Shown: piece after piece, positions 11,992-25,500 of the stretch
How the letters are laid out: each line of letters opens with the position of its first letter
Position numbering within the stretch: the first letter of the stretch is position 1
Assembly: GCF_905475465.1 (NCBI RefSeq)
Contig: NC_062249.1
Location: 9,932,501 to 9,996,500 of the forward strand
DNA: 64,000 nt
From: Pieris napi
Taxonomy: Eukaryota; Arthropoda; Insecta; Lepidoptera; Pieridae
Reading direction: 5' to 3'
The notes under the pieces: model-generated
Seen by the model: the letters and a program-made list of their open reading frames with translations, nothing else
Database searches by the model: none
Told to the model about the DNA's origin: nothing
Position numbers and translations under genes: made by a program

Positions 11992-12707
11992 ATAGTCTAG
12001 TCGACAAGTTGAAAATGGAACAAAATAGAGATACTGCTCTTAAAATTATGTGCGATAGCTCATTCGAACCGGAATGACGCCTAGAAAAATGTGCTAAAAG
12101 CGTGTATTAGCACATAAAAAATTGCAAAAGTTATAGACAATTAAAGATGAAAAAAAAATGGCATTTAGTTTTTTGCCAATATTTAATAAACTATTAATAT
12201 TTAAGAAATTTCAAATAAAGATTCTGAAAGAAAAGGAAATTTCCAATAAAATGCTGCTAACTCTCGGAACTCTATCTCCATTATTTATAACTTTAATTTA
12301 ACGCTGAAAATAGGTCTGCGGGTGACATTTTTAGGATTCGCGCGTGGCGTCAAAAGCGACTACGGCACATTAATTAATTTATTTAAGGTATTGAATATTT
12401 TTTTTTAAATTTGAAAAAATTATGGTGTGTTCTGAACACTATAATTAATTTATTCCCGTTGAAAATTTTACTTAAAGTTAATTTTTCAACAAGTTAAATA
12501 ATTGTTAACAAGCGAAATTTTCTCGAACGACCGTCTTAATTGTAAGTGAAAAAAAATGTTTAAATAATGGTCGTAAAAATATTTCGCTTCGTAGAGCCTT
12601 TCTTACATACATACTTAACAAGATCGTGCCATAAAAGTTAAAAAAATATTTATACTTTGTTTATAACATTTTTTTTACTTAAACAAAAACTTAAAAATCC
12701 ATGTAAT
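11992..12707 (+). mobile_element. Partial copy of the foldback element family seen at 59271
   Basis: Begins ATAGTCTAGTCGACAAG and stays nearly identical to 59271-59980 for about 715 bp, including GGATTCGCGCGTGGCGTC and CGAACGACCGTCTTAA. The match stops at the poly-T/poly-A tract where the other copy folds back. Only one arm is present here, so it is a truncated or solo-arm copy. Confidence 0.75.
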
Positions 12708-12751
12708 GTTGATAAAAAAAAATCTCTCTTAAAAATCACTCTTTATAATCG

Positions 12752-12920
12752 CCAAGTTTTTTGTTTCACACAATGTTTTTAAGGAGCTGCAACCATTAAA
12801 CCATGTTCCACATGACATCTTAAGTAATAGTTAATTAATCATAATAAAAAAAAAATTCAAACAAAGATTTGTCTCTATCAGCAGGAGGCATGGTGAAATA
12901 GGAGCACGCACGTACATTCT
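12752..12920 (+). repeat. About 170-bp repeat shared with 36171-36350
   Basis: Shares TTTTGTTT(C/T)ACACAA, CAACCATTA(A/C)ACCATGTTCC and GGTGAAATAGGAGCACGCAC with the copy at 36171, same orientation. Family not recognised. Confidence 0.65.
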
Positions 12921-15585
12921 CGACAGTTCGCTAGTTCGCAAAAAAATGTCTAGTGAAGACTGTGGAAGACTTCCAGGCTCCAGCCAAGAAGGTGGTCAGC
13001 CTCAGATGTCGATAGGCGAGTCTATGAAATGCTGGTTTCCTTAGTGAGTTTTTACCACAAGCAAATGTAGCTACAAAGAAAGTAAAGTCAAGGGACAAAT
13101 CGCCAAATTCAGTTGTATTTATTAATAACATAACCAAAGCGTATTACACCATATACGACGAACATTATATACTAAAACAATGTACTAATAATTTGCTTGT
13201 TGAGGTGTGTGTGGGAATGCGCAATGTGTGGAGGTGTGTAAGTGTGTGTGCGTATTTATGTGATCTTCATAATCCATTCGATTCGCGTATTTCCTAATTA
13301 TATGCTTAATTAGTAAGTTTTACGTCAGGCGCTAAAGTGTACACGGCTACGTTACACAACATGTATGAAGTTATTTTTAAGTAAAGCGACCATTACTTTA
13401 ATCTCGTGACTTGTTGCTGTGACGTAATTTTTTCGTGTTCCCGCTAAAATTACTGGCCTTGAAAATTACTTGTTATAATAACATAGATCGAAATTGGGAT
13501 GGACAACCATGTAGAAATTATTGACGTTTTTGGACGTAAATATTAATTATTTATCCTGAATAAATTTTGGCTCGGTGAAATCTAATTGACCATCGCCTCA
13601 CCGGTTTAGTTATCTCTGGTTACAAGATATCATATTCTGCGACTATTTCTATACATATAGGAGACGCTCAGATCAAGGTTGTGGTCGTTATGTCATTGCG
13701 TCAGATCATCATGTTGGCCTGCTTTTCACTGGTTCTTGGTACAACAAGACAGATAGCTTTTGACCATTAAAATAGAGGTAAAATTTTGAGACTGGATACC
13801 CCTAAATAAAACTTCAGTTAAAAATCAAATCTAAGTCCGTCACACTTAGCGTAACACCTAGCGATTCGAATTTCGACCTAATCATGGTAGGTATAGTAAA
13901 ACTGGAGATTCCACCAATAGCTACTATGTCAAAACAATGGACCATTACCCCTAGATGTTTTGCCAACCTACGGCATATTCCTACTTTCCACACGTCTGTA
14001 GGCTGTGGGAGCTTAGTGAATGCTGAAATTGCTGTGCTGTGGGTGGTCGCATCATAAAGATACGTTAAATCAGTCAAAACCGGGGTCAACCTTTTGGTGT
14101 ACAAAATTTCGTAGATATTCTTAGTTAAAATTATGAATTCTATTTTGATATGAAATTGAAAAATACAAGTTTTACAGAATTAGGTAGGCCTGTGTTTGGT
14201 ACTGAGTATGTAACAATTGGGCATTTAAACATTTTTTTAATACCTGCCTTCACACTGGCAACAATTTCATTAAACTATGGATGGAAAAATTAATATTTTT
14301 AGATGTTTTTTTTTTATCCTATGTTGCCATTTGTTTTTTATCTATTTTATACCTAGGAAAATATATTGTCGGATTGTTTACATCCTACGGATACTACCAG
14401 CTATCATGTCCTAGGATCTAATCCACGTTACTTAATTATGACTAAACTGCAATAAATTAAGTTTTCCATCTACCATAATTCTCTTTTAATTGCTTTGTCT
14501 ATAAATGTCTACAAACCAATTAGTTTAGATATCTTTTATTGATTACACCCAGCCTTTAAGAAGTGAGTATTGCGTAAGTAATTACTCTCTAGTCTCCAAT
14601 GGTATTAACGAAGTACGAAACAACCGTTTCTAATATTAATACGCAATTTATTATGCGGTAAGCAAAAAGTATATAATATTTGTATTGAGCTACTATATGA
14701 ATATTACGGTCCCGATTTGTCCACGAAACCATTTGTTCAACAAACAATCAACCATCGGAATCCTTATTGATAGACATTGGTCACCGTCGCCACCATATTG
14801 GAGAGTATACATTCAGATCACGTCTTCCGCCAAAGAGCGACGCCTCGAATGAATAGAAAGAATCATGATGATGGAATTTATGTTCAACGTATGATATACG
14901 ATGAATATTTTATTTACTGACATCAGATTTTATATGCAAAGGGCAGCTCTTTCGCGGTTCTAGAACTTTTAGAAGCTTTAACCATGATATAAATCTTGGA
15001 TTATTAACTGTCTACTTCTGATCCTAATCTGAGCGTTTTCTATAATATTTCTGTAGTTTACTCAATTTTACTTAGGATGCCAAGAAATTGATCATGATTT
15101 ATTGCATAATCATTTAATTGTTATCATACGTTTACAGTGTCAGAAAATAAGCTGCTTTTATTATACATTTGCATGTCAATCTTTTTATAGATAATAATAA
15201 TAATATTCCTTTATTTTATGCTATTTAAATATAAATACATATACGACACAAGAAATTCACAGTGAAGTAAAATAAGGTATTTATATTTTCATGGACTCCC
15301 CACGGGTTAAAGCCTCCTTCAAGGTATTCGACAATTTTCTGTCCATCTGGCACACTTTTCTCGTTATTCATAAAAATTTCATTAGTTAATACATCGTTTT
15401 AACTACAGGGTTTTCGTCAATTTGATAGAAAGAAAAATAGATTACTTTAAATAAACGAAAGTGCAATTTATCAAAACTGATATATTTTTTATAGATAAGG
15501 AGGTTTTTATCTAGATCAAATTTTGAGATTTGACAAGTTTAACCTGAACTTGAACCCGGGAAAAATTAAATGGATTCGTACTTAA
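12921..15585. other. Gene-free stretch
   Basis: Contains a TG-rich run at 13198-13255 and a 26-codon signal-peptide-like frame at 13690-13770 discussed under findings. The 96-codon open frame at 13814-14104 (-) has no family motif and no splice context, so I do not call it a gene. Confidence 0.4.
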
Positions 15586-16257
15586 TAGTAGAACCTCTAT
15601 AAGTCGAACATCAAGGGAGACGCCAAAAAATTCGAGTTATAGAGTTTTCAACTTATGGAGGATTTCGACTTAGGCGGATTTTGATTCGACATAAAGAGTT
15701 TGAGGTTTATTCTTATAAATTTTGATAGATTCTTAAAAATTGATGTGTATTGCAGTAGAACCAAACTACTTCTGACAGTATTTAAGTCGAAAACAAATGA
15801 CTGGCTTAGCTAAATTTCAAAGGGAATCAAAATTGAACACCTGACACAAAGCAAGCAAACACGTGTTTCCATGAGACATAAATTTATTATTGTATACTCC
15901 TAAAATGTTTTCTAAGAAACAATAGTGTACTCACATTGTCGGCAAGTTCTTAAAGTCGGTAACTTATTTTTGTTCGAACAATAGAGATAATAAATTCCAA
16001 ATGATCAAGTTGTAAAGGTTGTAAAATAAAACGTTCCTATGTTCGAGATACAGAGGTCAAATTTAATTTTTCGAGTTATAGAGTGAAAATATGTACCAAA
16101 ATGGCTTGGAGGGACTCGGTGATTATTTCGATTAACAGAGGGTCAAGATTTCAAGTAATGGAGGTTTTGGTGTTTTAAGGGAAGGGAACAAAACATTTTT
16201 TCGAGATTTGGAGGTTTTTGACTTATCGAGGTTCGACTTAACGAGGTTCTACTATGT
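15586..16257. mobile_element. Tigger-like MITE
   Basis: Left end AGTAGAACCTCTATAAGTCG and right end ...CTTAACGAGGTTCTACTA are inverted, with internal reiterations of GAGTTATAGAG/GGAGG. This matches the pogo/Tigger end pattern. It contains no transposase frame. Confidence 0.6.
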
Positions 16258-16498
16258 GTATTTCGCTGTCATCTGTATACTATGACTGATGACATAATTA
16301 GCTCTATTGTCATTGTCAGATGACGGATGTCAATTGTCAGAGCTATTAATGTAAAACCTCGAATTAAATTCCAACAAAATTATATTGTTTTTATTTAACT
16401 TGCTTTAATTGATAATTTCACTAGTTATATTATCATCATCACTATAATTTAAAGCAAAAAAAATATCGTTATTTAGAAGCGAGAACAATAGATCAATC

Positions 16499-18455
16499 AT
16501 GCAAGACTTCACTAGCATATTAAATATAATATTTATAATAAGTGGTGGTGTTTTAACTTTTGTTATTCTATTTATTTTTGCCAAAAGACAGATAACCAGA
16601 TTTGCTCTTCGTTCAAGACGAGGCCCTCATGTTCCTATTGGGACTGATGCTAAGAAAGTAAGTACTCTCTTAATTTGTGCTTAGTTATCTATAACATTTA
16701 TTCACAACCATTTTTAGATTTTTATTAATTTATAAAGTATTCTTCTAGTACCTGAAGAAAGAAATAGAGCGAAGGATAGAAGCTGTGCCCAGGATTTTGC
16801 TTGAGCCTCGACTACTGTGTGGAGATCTTTCCCATTATATTCTGGAGCCCCAGCAACCGTATCACTACCGATTTAGGGCTGTAGATGATGTAAAAAATCT
16901 AGGTAGGTACTTAATAATTTTAATTAAACAAGTCATGGCATATTTGGTAAAACATAATGTAATATAATAAACATGTAAACATGTCTGTGTACATAAAATA
17001 TGTATGTCTACCATTAGATAATATCTCTGTTTTAAATAATATATACCATTGAAGATCTATATGGTAAAGACTTCTGCCGTAATACAAATGTTATGAATAC
17101 ATGTGTTTAATTTTATATTATTGTATGGACAACCATACCATGTAATATTATAAAATTCAATTCACCATTCACATTCATTATAAATATGAATGAATATGTG
17201 TTGTGATAATTAAAAAATTTTTGACACCATTTCAATAAATTGAATGTGTATTATTTTCCAGAAGAAGAAATTTTTTGTCAAGATCCTAATCTGCGACGAC
17301 ACCCTCGTGAATCACTTCGTGCATTTTTACTCTCATGTCTGGCCGCCCCACTTGATGGCAGAGGACAAAAGCTGATCCACCAGTTCTGTGATGCATATGA
17401 GTCTGCGAGACATCATCCAGCTGAGTTTGGAGAGGAAGAGTATAGGTCTTATAATAGATTACTGCTGAAGTTATTAGATGCGTAAGTTTGTCTATTCAAT
17501 AATATTTAATCACAGCTCTGAAGAATCAGAATAAAAATACAAGATATATTATTTTATACGTATATATATACATATATATTCATCTGTTTAAAAATAATTA
17601 CAGTGCTCGATTACTAAAAAGTGTGGGTTGTGTGAGTGGAGGGTCTAGGGGAAGTCCTCAAAGACGACCTGCGAGGCTGCTTGACCCCACACGACTTCGC
17701 CCACCACTTGCACATAACAATCAGTACACAGCTCTAGAGGTAGGCCATATTTTACACTTTTATTTGTGCCTTTCAAGTGAAAGGCAAGTGCGTTATAGGA
17801 AGTTAAACAAAAAAGGGTGTGTGTACTTATGTACGCGCGTAAGAAGTTATACTTCTTTGGCATTATTAAAAATACTTTTTGATTGCATGCAAATAATTAA
17901 TTACAGTTAAATAATCAAAGACTGGAAAAGGAGTCATTATAGGCAATAAAGTTCAGTTTACATTTGAAAAATTATATAAATAAATATTTATTATTATTTT
18001 CTTACATAAAGTGTAACATAAATTCTATTGTTATTCGAATGTTGTTTTTAAATTATGTCCAATGCCGTAGCATCTTTCGTGGGCAACTTCATTTTGTTAA
18101 TTTTGTGTCACGGTGCGCGCGCATCGTAAAATTTCACTCTCATCAATTTTTCATAATGCGCCTAAAGAAGTATAACTTCAAAAATAAAACCAATTATTCT
18201 ATTGAATTAACTTGGCATATCCAAGTAAGATTGTAATTCAACCTTTAAAATACAAAACAAAATATTTGAATACTCAATTGTGTAATAATAAATTATGAAA
18301 ATTAAAAATTTCAAAACAAGCAACTAAATTAATTAAAAACTTTATTATAGAATATGCCAGTAGACTCAAAGATAGAAGAGGAAATAATTCATGTGCCGAT
18401 TAAGAGTCCCATTGAGCCCATTGTGAAGCCCCCAGCAGATGAGACTGCTGTCTGA
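16499..18455 (+). CDS. C1orf43: C1orf43 / NICE-3 orthologue (5 exons, 257 aa)
   Basis: Exons: 16499-16657, 16749-16902, 17262-17481, 17604-17739, 18351-18455. All introns are GT..AG and phases agree (0,1,2,0), giving 257 residues, close to 253 in human C1orf43. A single transmembrane segment lies at about residues 7-28, followed by KRQITRFALRSRRGPHVP, which is almost identical to the human KRQIMRFAMKSRRGPHVP. Further shared blocks are the Leu/Tyr-rich YHYRFRAVDDVK region, RRHPRESLRAFLLSCL and FGEEEYRSYNRLLLKLL. The protein is a single-pass membrane protein reported in humans at the Golgi/mitochondria and needed for phagocytosis; its chemistry is unknown. The start ATG directly precedes the membrane segment. 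Intron 4 (611 bp) carries a repeat insertion. No canonical AATAAA was seen downstream; an AGTAAA lies near 18652. Confidence 0.93.
17810..18183 (-). repeat. Hairpin-ended dispersed repeat in C1orf43 intron 4
   Basis: On the minus strand it starts TTGAAGTTATACTTCTTTAG and GCGC, carries GATGCGCGCGC, and ends GAAGTATAACTTCTTACGCG then a TACATAAGTACAC stretch and poly-T. Close copies lie at 31820 and 47398, and more divergent ones at 28138. Confidence 0.75.
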
Positions 18456-19226
18456 GGGCGGAACGCCCGCAATGTACAGACTCTGTAGCGGGCGTGAGTG
18501 AAGTGAAATGATGCTGCAAGGTATTAAAGAAAGTATAAAAGGGACAGATGTGGTGAAAAGACAAAATGGCTAGTCAAGTGATTAGAGAACAAGTGAAGTT
18601 TAAGTGAAAATGTATAATGTTGTTTATGTGTTTTCTACATTCATTATTATTTGAGTAAAGAATCGATGTTTGAAGGTTATTATTTATTTTTTATCTGCGA
18701 TTTATAAGAATATATGGAAGACATAATAGTGTATATTTCAAAATTTTTGACAAATTTCTATTTTAATGATTTCTTAATGTTAACTACATTAAATTGGAAA
18801 TAAGTAGTATTGTCTTTGATTATCGAAAATAGAGGACACCGTGAGCCATTTTTGCCAAAACCCTCCATCTTTTAGTCGATACCAACTCCGGGGAAATAAA
18901 TACAGATAATGCAACTTTCTCTGAGAAAATTATGTCAAATAGTTGTAAATTTATAATAATACATAACTTTAATCCGGTAAAAAGCGTTTTTCTTTAAATG
19001 GAAATAAGTATTAAAATTCAAAAAAAAATAATTTTCTTAATTTTTAATGTATGGAATCATTGTATATGTATTTATAAGGTTTAAATATAATCTAATTAGA
19101 AAAAATTACTGATAAGGTCATAATTTATACCATTTTAAAATGTTCTTACTGAAATTTCCTTTTTTTTAATGTCTCTTTATCGTTCTGATGACTGAATAAA
19201 TAAAAATATATAGAACATATAACAAT

Positions 19227-19232
19227 TTTATT
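19227..19232 (-). promoter_or_regulatory. Polyadenylation signal (AATAAA) for FOCAD
   Basis: AATAAA on the minus strand, about 280 bases beyond the FOCAD stop, placing the 3' ends of C1orf43 (+) and FOCAD (-) convergently less than 1 kb apart. Confidence 0.5.
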
Positions 19233-19513
19233 AAACTTTCTAGTTTTAATTACACTTACAAATAGGACTAGATATAATATTACAATGAGATATAAATATT
19301 TTAATCTTCGATATTGGGTATCATATTTCCAAAGTGGTGTTCTCTGTAATAAAATTGCACAAGTTATCATTTTAAGCTCCTTAACTGAGTGGATCTAAGT
19401 TTGTTTTAGCAAGACAATCAATAGTTACATGCACAAATTTAAATGCAAAAAAACTCTTCCGGTGGCTCATATAAACCGTGTGAGGTTTTGGAATTACAAA
19501 ATCAGTGTTTTAT

Positions 19514-22500
19514 TTAGTATGAAGTGAATAAAGAAATAAAATTTAGTAAAAACCCACAGACAAAACCTAGTACAGCCTTATATAAATATGGATTATAAGT
19601 AGTTTTGTTACCATTGATTTTATTTGTAAACATGTTTATGAATGTGGTGCTAACTTTAATCCAAGTTTGGTCTGGAGGTCTGGTAAAGTTATAAGTTAAT
19701 ATCCAATAAATTTGTTTCATTTCAAGATTTATAAACTGTAAATTCAAAACTGTTAACTAAATCCCTCACCTAGTTTTATTAATAGAATTTACAAGATTTG
19801 GAAGCTTTTTTTTACAAGCATAGCGGTTACATTATAAACATAAACATTGCGGTTAGACTGATTTAGGTTTCAGTTAAACTTTCAAACATTAGCTAGTAAC
19901 TTCAAGAGCTTCAATTTATCTGGATCAAAATTCATGCTTGTTATAATTTGTAATTCTTATTTAATACCATTAAACAAAAGCTTATGAAAAAAAAATATAT
20001 CACCATTAGAACGCCTCCATGTTTCTCCTTGTTAAGCAATAAAAAATATAGATTTTAAATATAATTAAAATTCGATTTTAAATATAATTAATAAAAAGTA
20101 TATTTTTCCTGGACTTTCTCTAGTACTAAACAAATTAGTGTATATATGATCTTAATAAATTCAAATCAGTCCACCAGTCCCATAGGACTTTGACAGAAAT
20201 ATTCACACTATACTCTGATTTTTGATTCCGTAGAATTCTGTCATTTCATGTGTTGCTACTAAAAAAGTTCTCCACCGAAAAAGGGACAAATTTGACCCAT
20301 TTGAAGGCAATAAAATGCGACGTATTTTTTATGTTTAAATACAAAAAGGTAAATCTAAATATTTACTTATTCAAGTGACCTAATAAAAAAATAACAAATA
20401 TTTAAATATCACGAACAATATATCGAATTAACTTTAATTACTTTTTTTTATTCTTTGGCTGGCATCACTGCCTACTAATTCCAGGTTTATTAAACCTTTA
20501 AAAAAATGTGCCCGGCCAAAAAGGTTTGCCATCACTGACATGTCAAAAAATGATAGCTGTCAGAATTCTACTGAATAAAAAATCAGAGTGTATAATGTAT
20601 ATGTTTAGTTCTTTATTCTTATATAAATGAATTCCACTTACAGTCTGGTCCATATCTTATGGGTGATAAATAGTTCGGAGTGCCTCAACGCTAATAAGGC
20701 CCGTTGACAGGCGTGCGAAGTACCCTCATCTTGCGTTGCATCACGAGTGTGACATAACCATTCTAACATCTGAAATGTCAATCATTAAGTGTAGCTAACA
20801 AAGTGCAGTGTTGGCCTAGTGGATTCAGCGTGTGACTCTCGTATAATAGGTTCGAACCCATCCTCGATAGTAGGTTCGAACCGGCTGTGCACAAATGGAC
20901 TTTCTATGTGCGCATTTAACACTCGCTCGTACGGTGCAGGAAAAAACCGTGAGGTAACTGGCATACCTAAGACCCAAAATTCCGACGGCGTGTGTCAGAA
21001 GGCTATCCTGTATATAGGCTGATCACCTACTTGCTATAAGAAAAACAAATGATCACGAAACAGATAAAAAATCTGAGTCGCAGACCTAATAAAGTTTTTG
21101 ATAGCCACTGATTGTTGTTATATAGATAACACAATATAACACCTAAGTGTGTTAAAAAAATATATATATTCTTAATCCAAATGCCAGGTTTCAAATTCAA
21201 GGCGTGGAGCGTGAACTGGCAATAAACGCGCCGTAACTTAAATTGCCAAGTATCCCAATACACACATGTATTTTATAAAATATTTGTACATCACATCTTA
21301 TTAATTATGATAATGATTAATGACAAATAATTAAAAAAAAAGTTTAGCTTCTATAACGTGTAGTGTATCACAATTACGAACGAGGTGCTTTTTTATACCA
21401 AAAATATTAGTCAAAGGACCTATGGAATTTATAGGTGAAAAATAAAACATTTCGCAGTTGCATTAAGTACCTGTAGGGTGCAATCCTTCCATGCATCTCT
21501 ATTCAGCAGCGAAGCTAAAGCTGCAGGCATCAAAGTTTGTCTATTTGTCCGGCTCGACACCACAGCTTCAATGTCCGGCTCGAAGGACCAGAGGCCGCTG
21601 AGCATGATCGACGAAAGCATGAATACGTCGCATAGATAAAGCTTTGACGATTCGTCTTCCATCCTGAAAATTTAAATACACGCTTTTTATGGTTTATTTT
21701 AAACATTTATACCAATAAATAAGGTTTAAATTTATATGTGGTGTGGTGATATTGTGAACCTGCAATAATATGAATCATTGAGACATTGACAATAAGACCT
21801 GCAGCCATCATAAATTATTAATGAAAATATTAATACGGGATATCACTTGTTTTAGTCTCGTCTCTGTGGGCCAATGTATAAATGTGGGCCGTAATCCTTA
21901 TGTCAAAATCCCATACGTTTTTAATACCCGGAGTCACACTTAGCGCTGAGTCTCGTTTCGAAATATTTCCCTAAATATACTATTGTTAGCAGACTAACGC
22001 CATCTTGTAGTAGAAACCTATATAAAGCGTGGCAACACCGGCGTTGACTCACTTTTATTTCGAGACTTCGTGCGGAACGGACTGGTTACTAACCTAACCT
22101 CAGTAGATTTTAAAATTCTAAACTACCTACACGTTCTAATCTTTTGTGATTACTAATACTATATATTCTATTGTTACACGTGAGTGGTAAATATAGAGTA
22201 AAACTAAAATCCTCTATTATTTAAAGCCTCGATGACCGAGGAATCGTACATTTTGGGTCTTGGCAAAAATATTTTGGTTGTTTAACAACTGTGTGTAGTG
22301 TTTTGTGTAATCTTTGAAACTTACTCATTAAAAGCGACTTGAGTACGAGCCATCAGTTGTAAGAACCAGTGTTTTGTTGCGGGGTCATCTTGTCTGGCCA
22401 CTCTCAGGGCTTCCATTATACATCGGAGGGAATAATCCTGTTCACTGGAATAAAAAAACATTTTAAGGAATAATTTCTCTTAACGAATTGTTATATAGCG

Positions 22501-25500
22501 TCAATAATACAAATTTCTTTAAAAGCAGCTCTAAATCGATGTGATTTATATTTTGACATGGACAAAAATACTTATTGCGTCCGACATACGACAACCTTTA
22601 TTATGAGGTTGATAATCAAATATATATATAATATATATGTCTATAAAAAATATTTTTTCTCGATTTCTCCAATATATAAGTAAAGTTATAGTAAGTAATA
22701 AGTATAAAGTATGTTCACTTTGTAAAACTTAAAATACAAATGATTTTTCGTTAATTTGGGGAAAAACCTAAATTTAGTTCTTTTAAATCCAATTTTAACA
22801 TATAAATTTTATATTTATTTATAAATTTGCAGAATCTGCTTTTGTGATGGCATATTTGCATCAATATTTCCATATTTGGTTTATATAACGTATAGGCAAA
22901 AATATAAAAAAAAAGTCAAACTCACAGTATTTGCTGTGCATGCGCATCAATAGATTCGTTAAGCCATACAAGTGGGGCAGTTGTATCAGATCTAGCTGCT
23001 AAAGCGCTGCGCGTGCGCATAGATTTGCGTAAAAGATCACTTGACACCTCCCACCATCCACTAGGGGATGTCATTCTCTCCAAATACTTTGTGGATAAGG
23101 AAAGACTGCATTCTACGTATTCTGGCCATAGCTAAAAAAAATTATTTTAATCATTATATATCTTTTTTATATCTCGCTTACCGTTAATACCGTTGTGGAA
23201 AAATTAAGTTAGAATAGTAAATTCAACAGGAAAAATATAAGCAATCAAAAAAAAAAAAAAATATCAAACAGAACAATAAAATTCGTTCTTTTTTTTTTCA
23301 AGAAAACAGCTTCTTTATCGGGGTTGGAAAAAAATTTAGTGTAACATTTTTTCGTTACGCGTCACATTTTTCGGTTCCGCGCCATGTTGCTTTTTCAAGT
23401 CCAACTTCTTTATCGGCGTTGGAATGAAAGTTCTTTATCGACGTATGGGAGAAATTTTGTAGCAAATCGTCACGTTTTTATTTTTTATTTATTGAAGTGA
23501 ACCTTCTTTATCGGGGTTGGAAAAAAATTTAGTGTAACATTTTTCCGTTACGCGCCATGTTGCTTTTTGAAGTCAAACTTCTTTATCGGCGTTAAAATAT
23601 GACATATATACTATGTTTTTGACTTTGAAGTTTGACAACGGATTACATTTTCGAAGTCAAACTTCTTTATCGGCGTTAAAATATGACATATAGTATGTTT
23701 TTGACTTTGAAGTTTGACAACGGATTACATTTTCGACTTGAAATTTGCTAATCGCAATTTGCAGCAATTAATTTGTAAATTGTATGCTAGGCAGTGTATC
23801 AAAATTTACTGTGTTTAAAGAAATAGTTTCGGACCTCTAAACTTAAAACAAACCAATTATGGCTCTGCGTACAACAAAGGTTTTATATAAGTTTCACTTC
23901 TTACGTGTGTACACCTAGTACACGCACACATTTTTATTTATTATTTATTAGTTATTATTCGACACTTAATATTTTAATGACAATTAAATACATTAAATTC
24001 CTAACATATATTCCTTTTTCCGTCCCTCTAAGTATCGGAAATCTAAACTTTTAGATTTGTATAAATATGAACTACACTTAAAGATTAGTTTGCCACAGAA
24101 GTTTCACTTCTGACATGTGTAGTTTGTACACACACACTTTTTTTTTTTAATTTTTATTATTTGTAAAATTGTTCGTAAGTCTAAAAGCTTACCGGGCTAT
24201 CCTCATTTATCAGCGAGAAATATCCTTCAACAGCTTGGCACAACCAAGTCCTATTCGCTTCGTGTATCCTCTCACATTCCAAACAATCTCTGATCAGTCG
24301 CAGTTGATTTACGAAGCAATCTGACTTATGAGAAAAGGATTCAGCCAAGCAGTTCTCGACTGGATACCGAAGGTTGTTCGGTGGCATTGTACGAGCCAGT
24401 ATCGGGAGGTATTCAAATATTAGCATTATATCTGTTTCCTAAAAAAATTCATTTATTTTCAGAATCTATATACATACATACTATATGTATTAGAACCGCG
24501 TGAAGTTGAAAGTGGAAAGAGCAGTGTTGGCCTGATTCGGCTCTTTATGACCAGCGCTGTAGAACATTCTGCTCCTCAGCATAATGCTGAGCCAGGGCCA
24601 ACTGCAACCACAGCACACACACTTGAAACGAACCGAAAGGAAAAAGGGAAAAAATATTTGTCATCACACATTATATTTTTTTTTCTTTGATTATTGTTTT
24701 TATGTGTGTATGTTTTTGTTAGTGATAAATGTTATGTCTATATCTTTGTCTACTCTCAACTCTGAAGGGTTGGTTGCAATGAACTTTTCTTTGTATATGA
24801 GCTTGTAACACGCGCTCGTACGGTGAAGGAAAACATCGTTAGGAAACCACGTGACAGGCAACTGATGATCACCTGCTTCTTTTTTTCGAAACATATAGAG
24901 AAATATGAGCCCAAGACCCAGTGTTGCAGAGTAATTTTTTGTGATAATACGTTTAGGCCTTGGAGTAATAAAATTATTTTAAAAATAAAATAAAATAAAA
25001 TATTTTACAAAGAACACAATATTCACAATAGCGCGTAATTCAATCCCGCCCCGCAACGTTTTACAAAAGAAACCCCCCATATTTCGTTACGTAATAATTG
25101 AACGCTCCCAAAGACACAATTCTAAGGCTATATCCCATATCATCAATCGAAATTAAATCAAAACAGGAGCTGTCATACCATTTGTTTATATGACGCTTGA
25201 ATTAATCAGTGGCGCTAGAATGTATCTGTTTCATGATCATTTATCAATCTAATAGGCAAGTAGGTATTAGCGTCTACTTTTTGGGTCTAAGGCAAGCTGG
25301 TTTCCTTACGATGATGTCCTTCGCCGTTCCAGCGAATTTCAAATGCGCACGAAAAAAAATTAATTGGTGCACAGCCGGGGATCGAACCTACGACCTCAGG
25401 GATGAGAGTCGCACGCTGAAGCCTTTAGGCCAACGTTAATCTACTGTTGCGTCGTTAAATCTAGATATATATAAAAACTCACCTCACTACTTCCAGGCTG

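Noticed and set aside
13814..14104. 96-codon open frame on the minus strand
   Set aside because: No family motif, no splice context, and no second copy; length is not exceptional for an intergenic frame.
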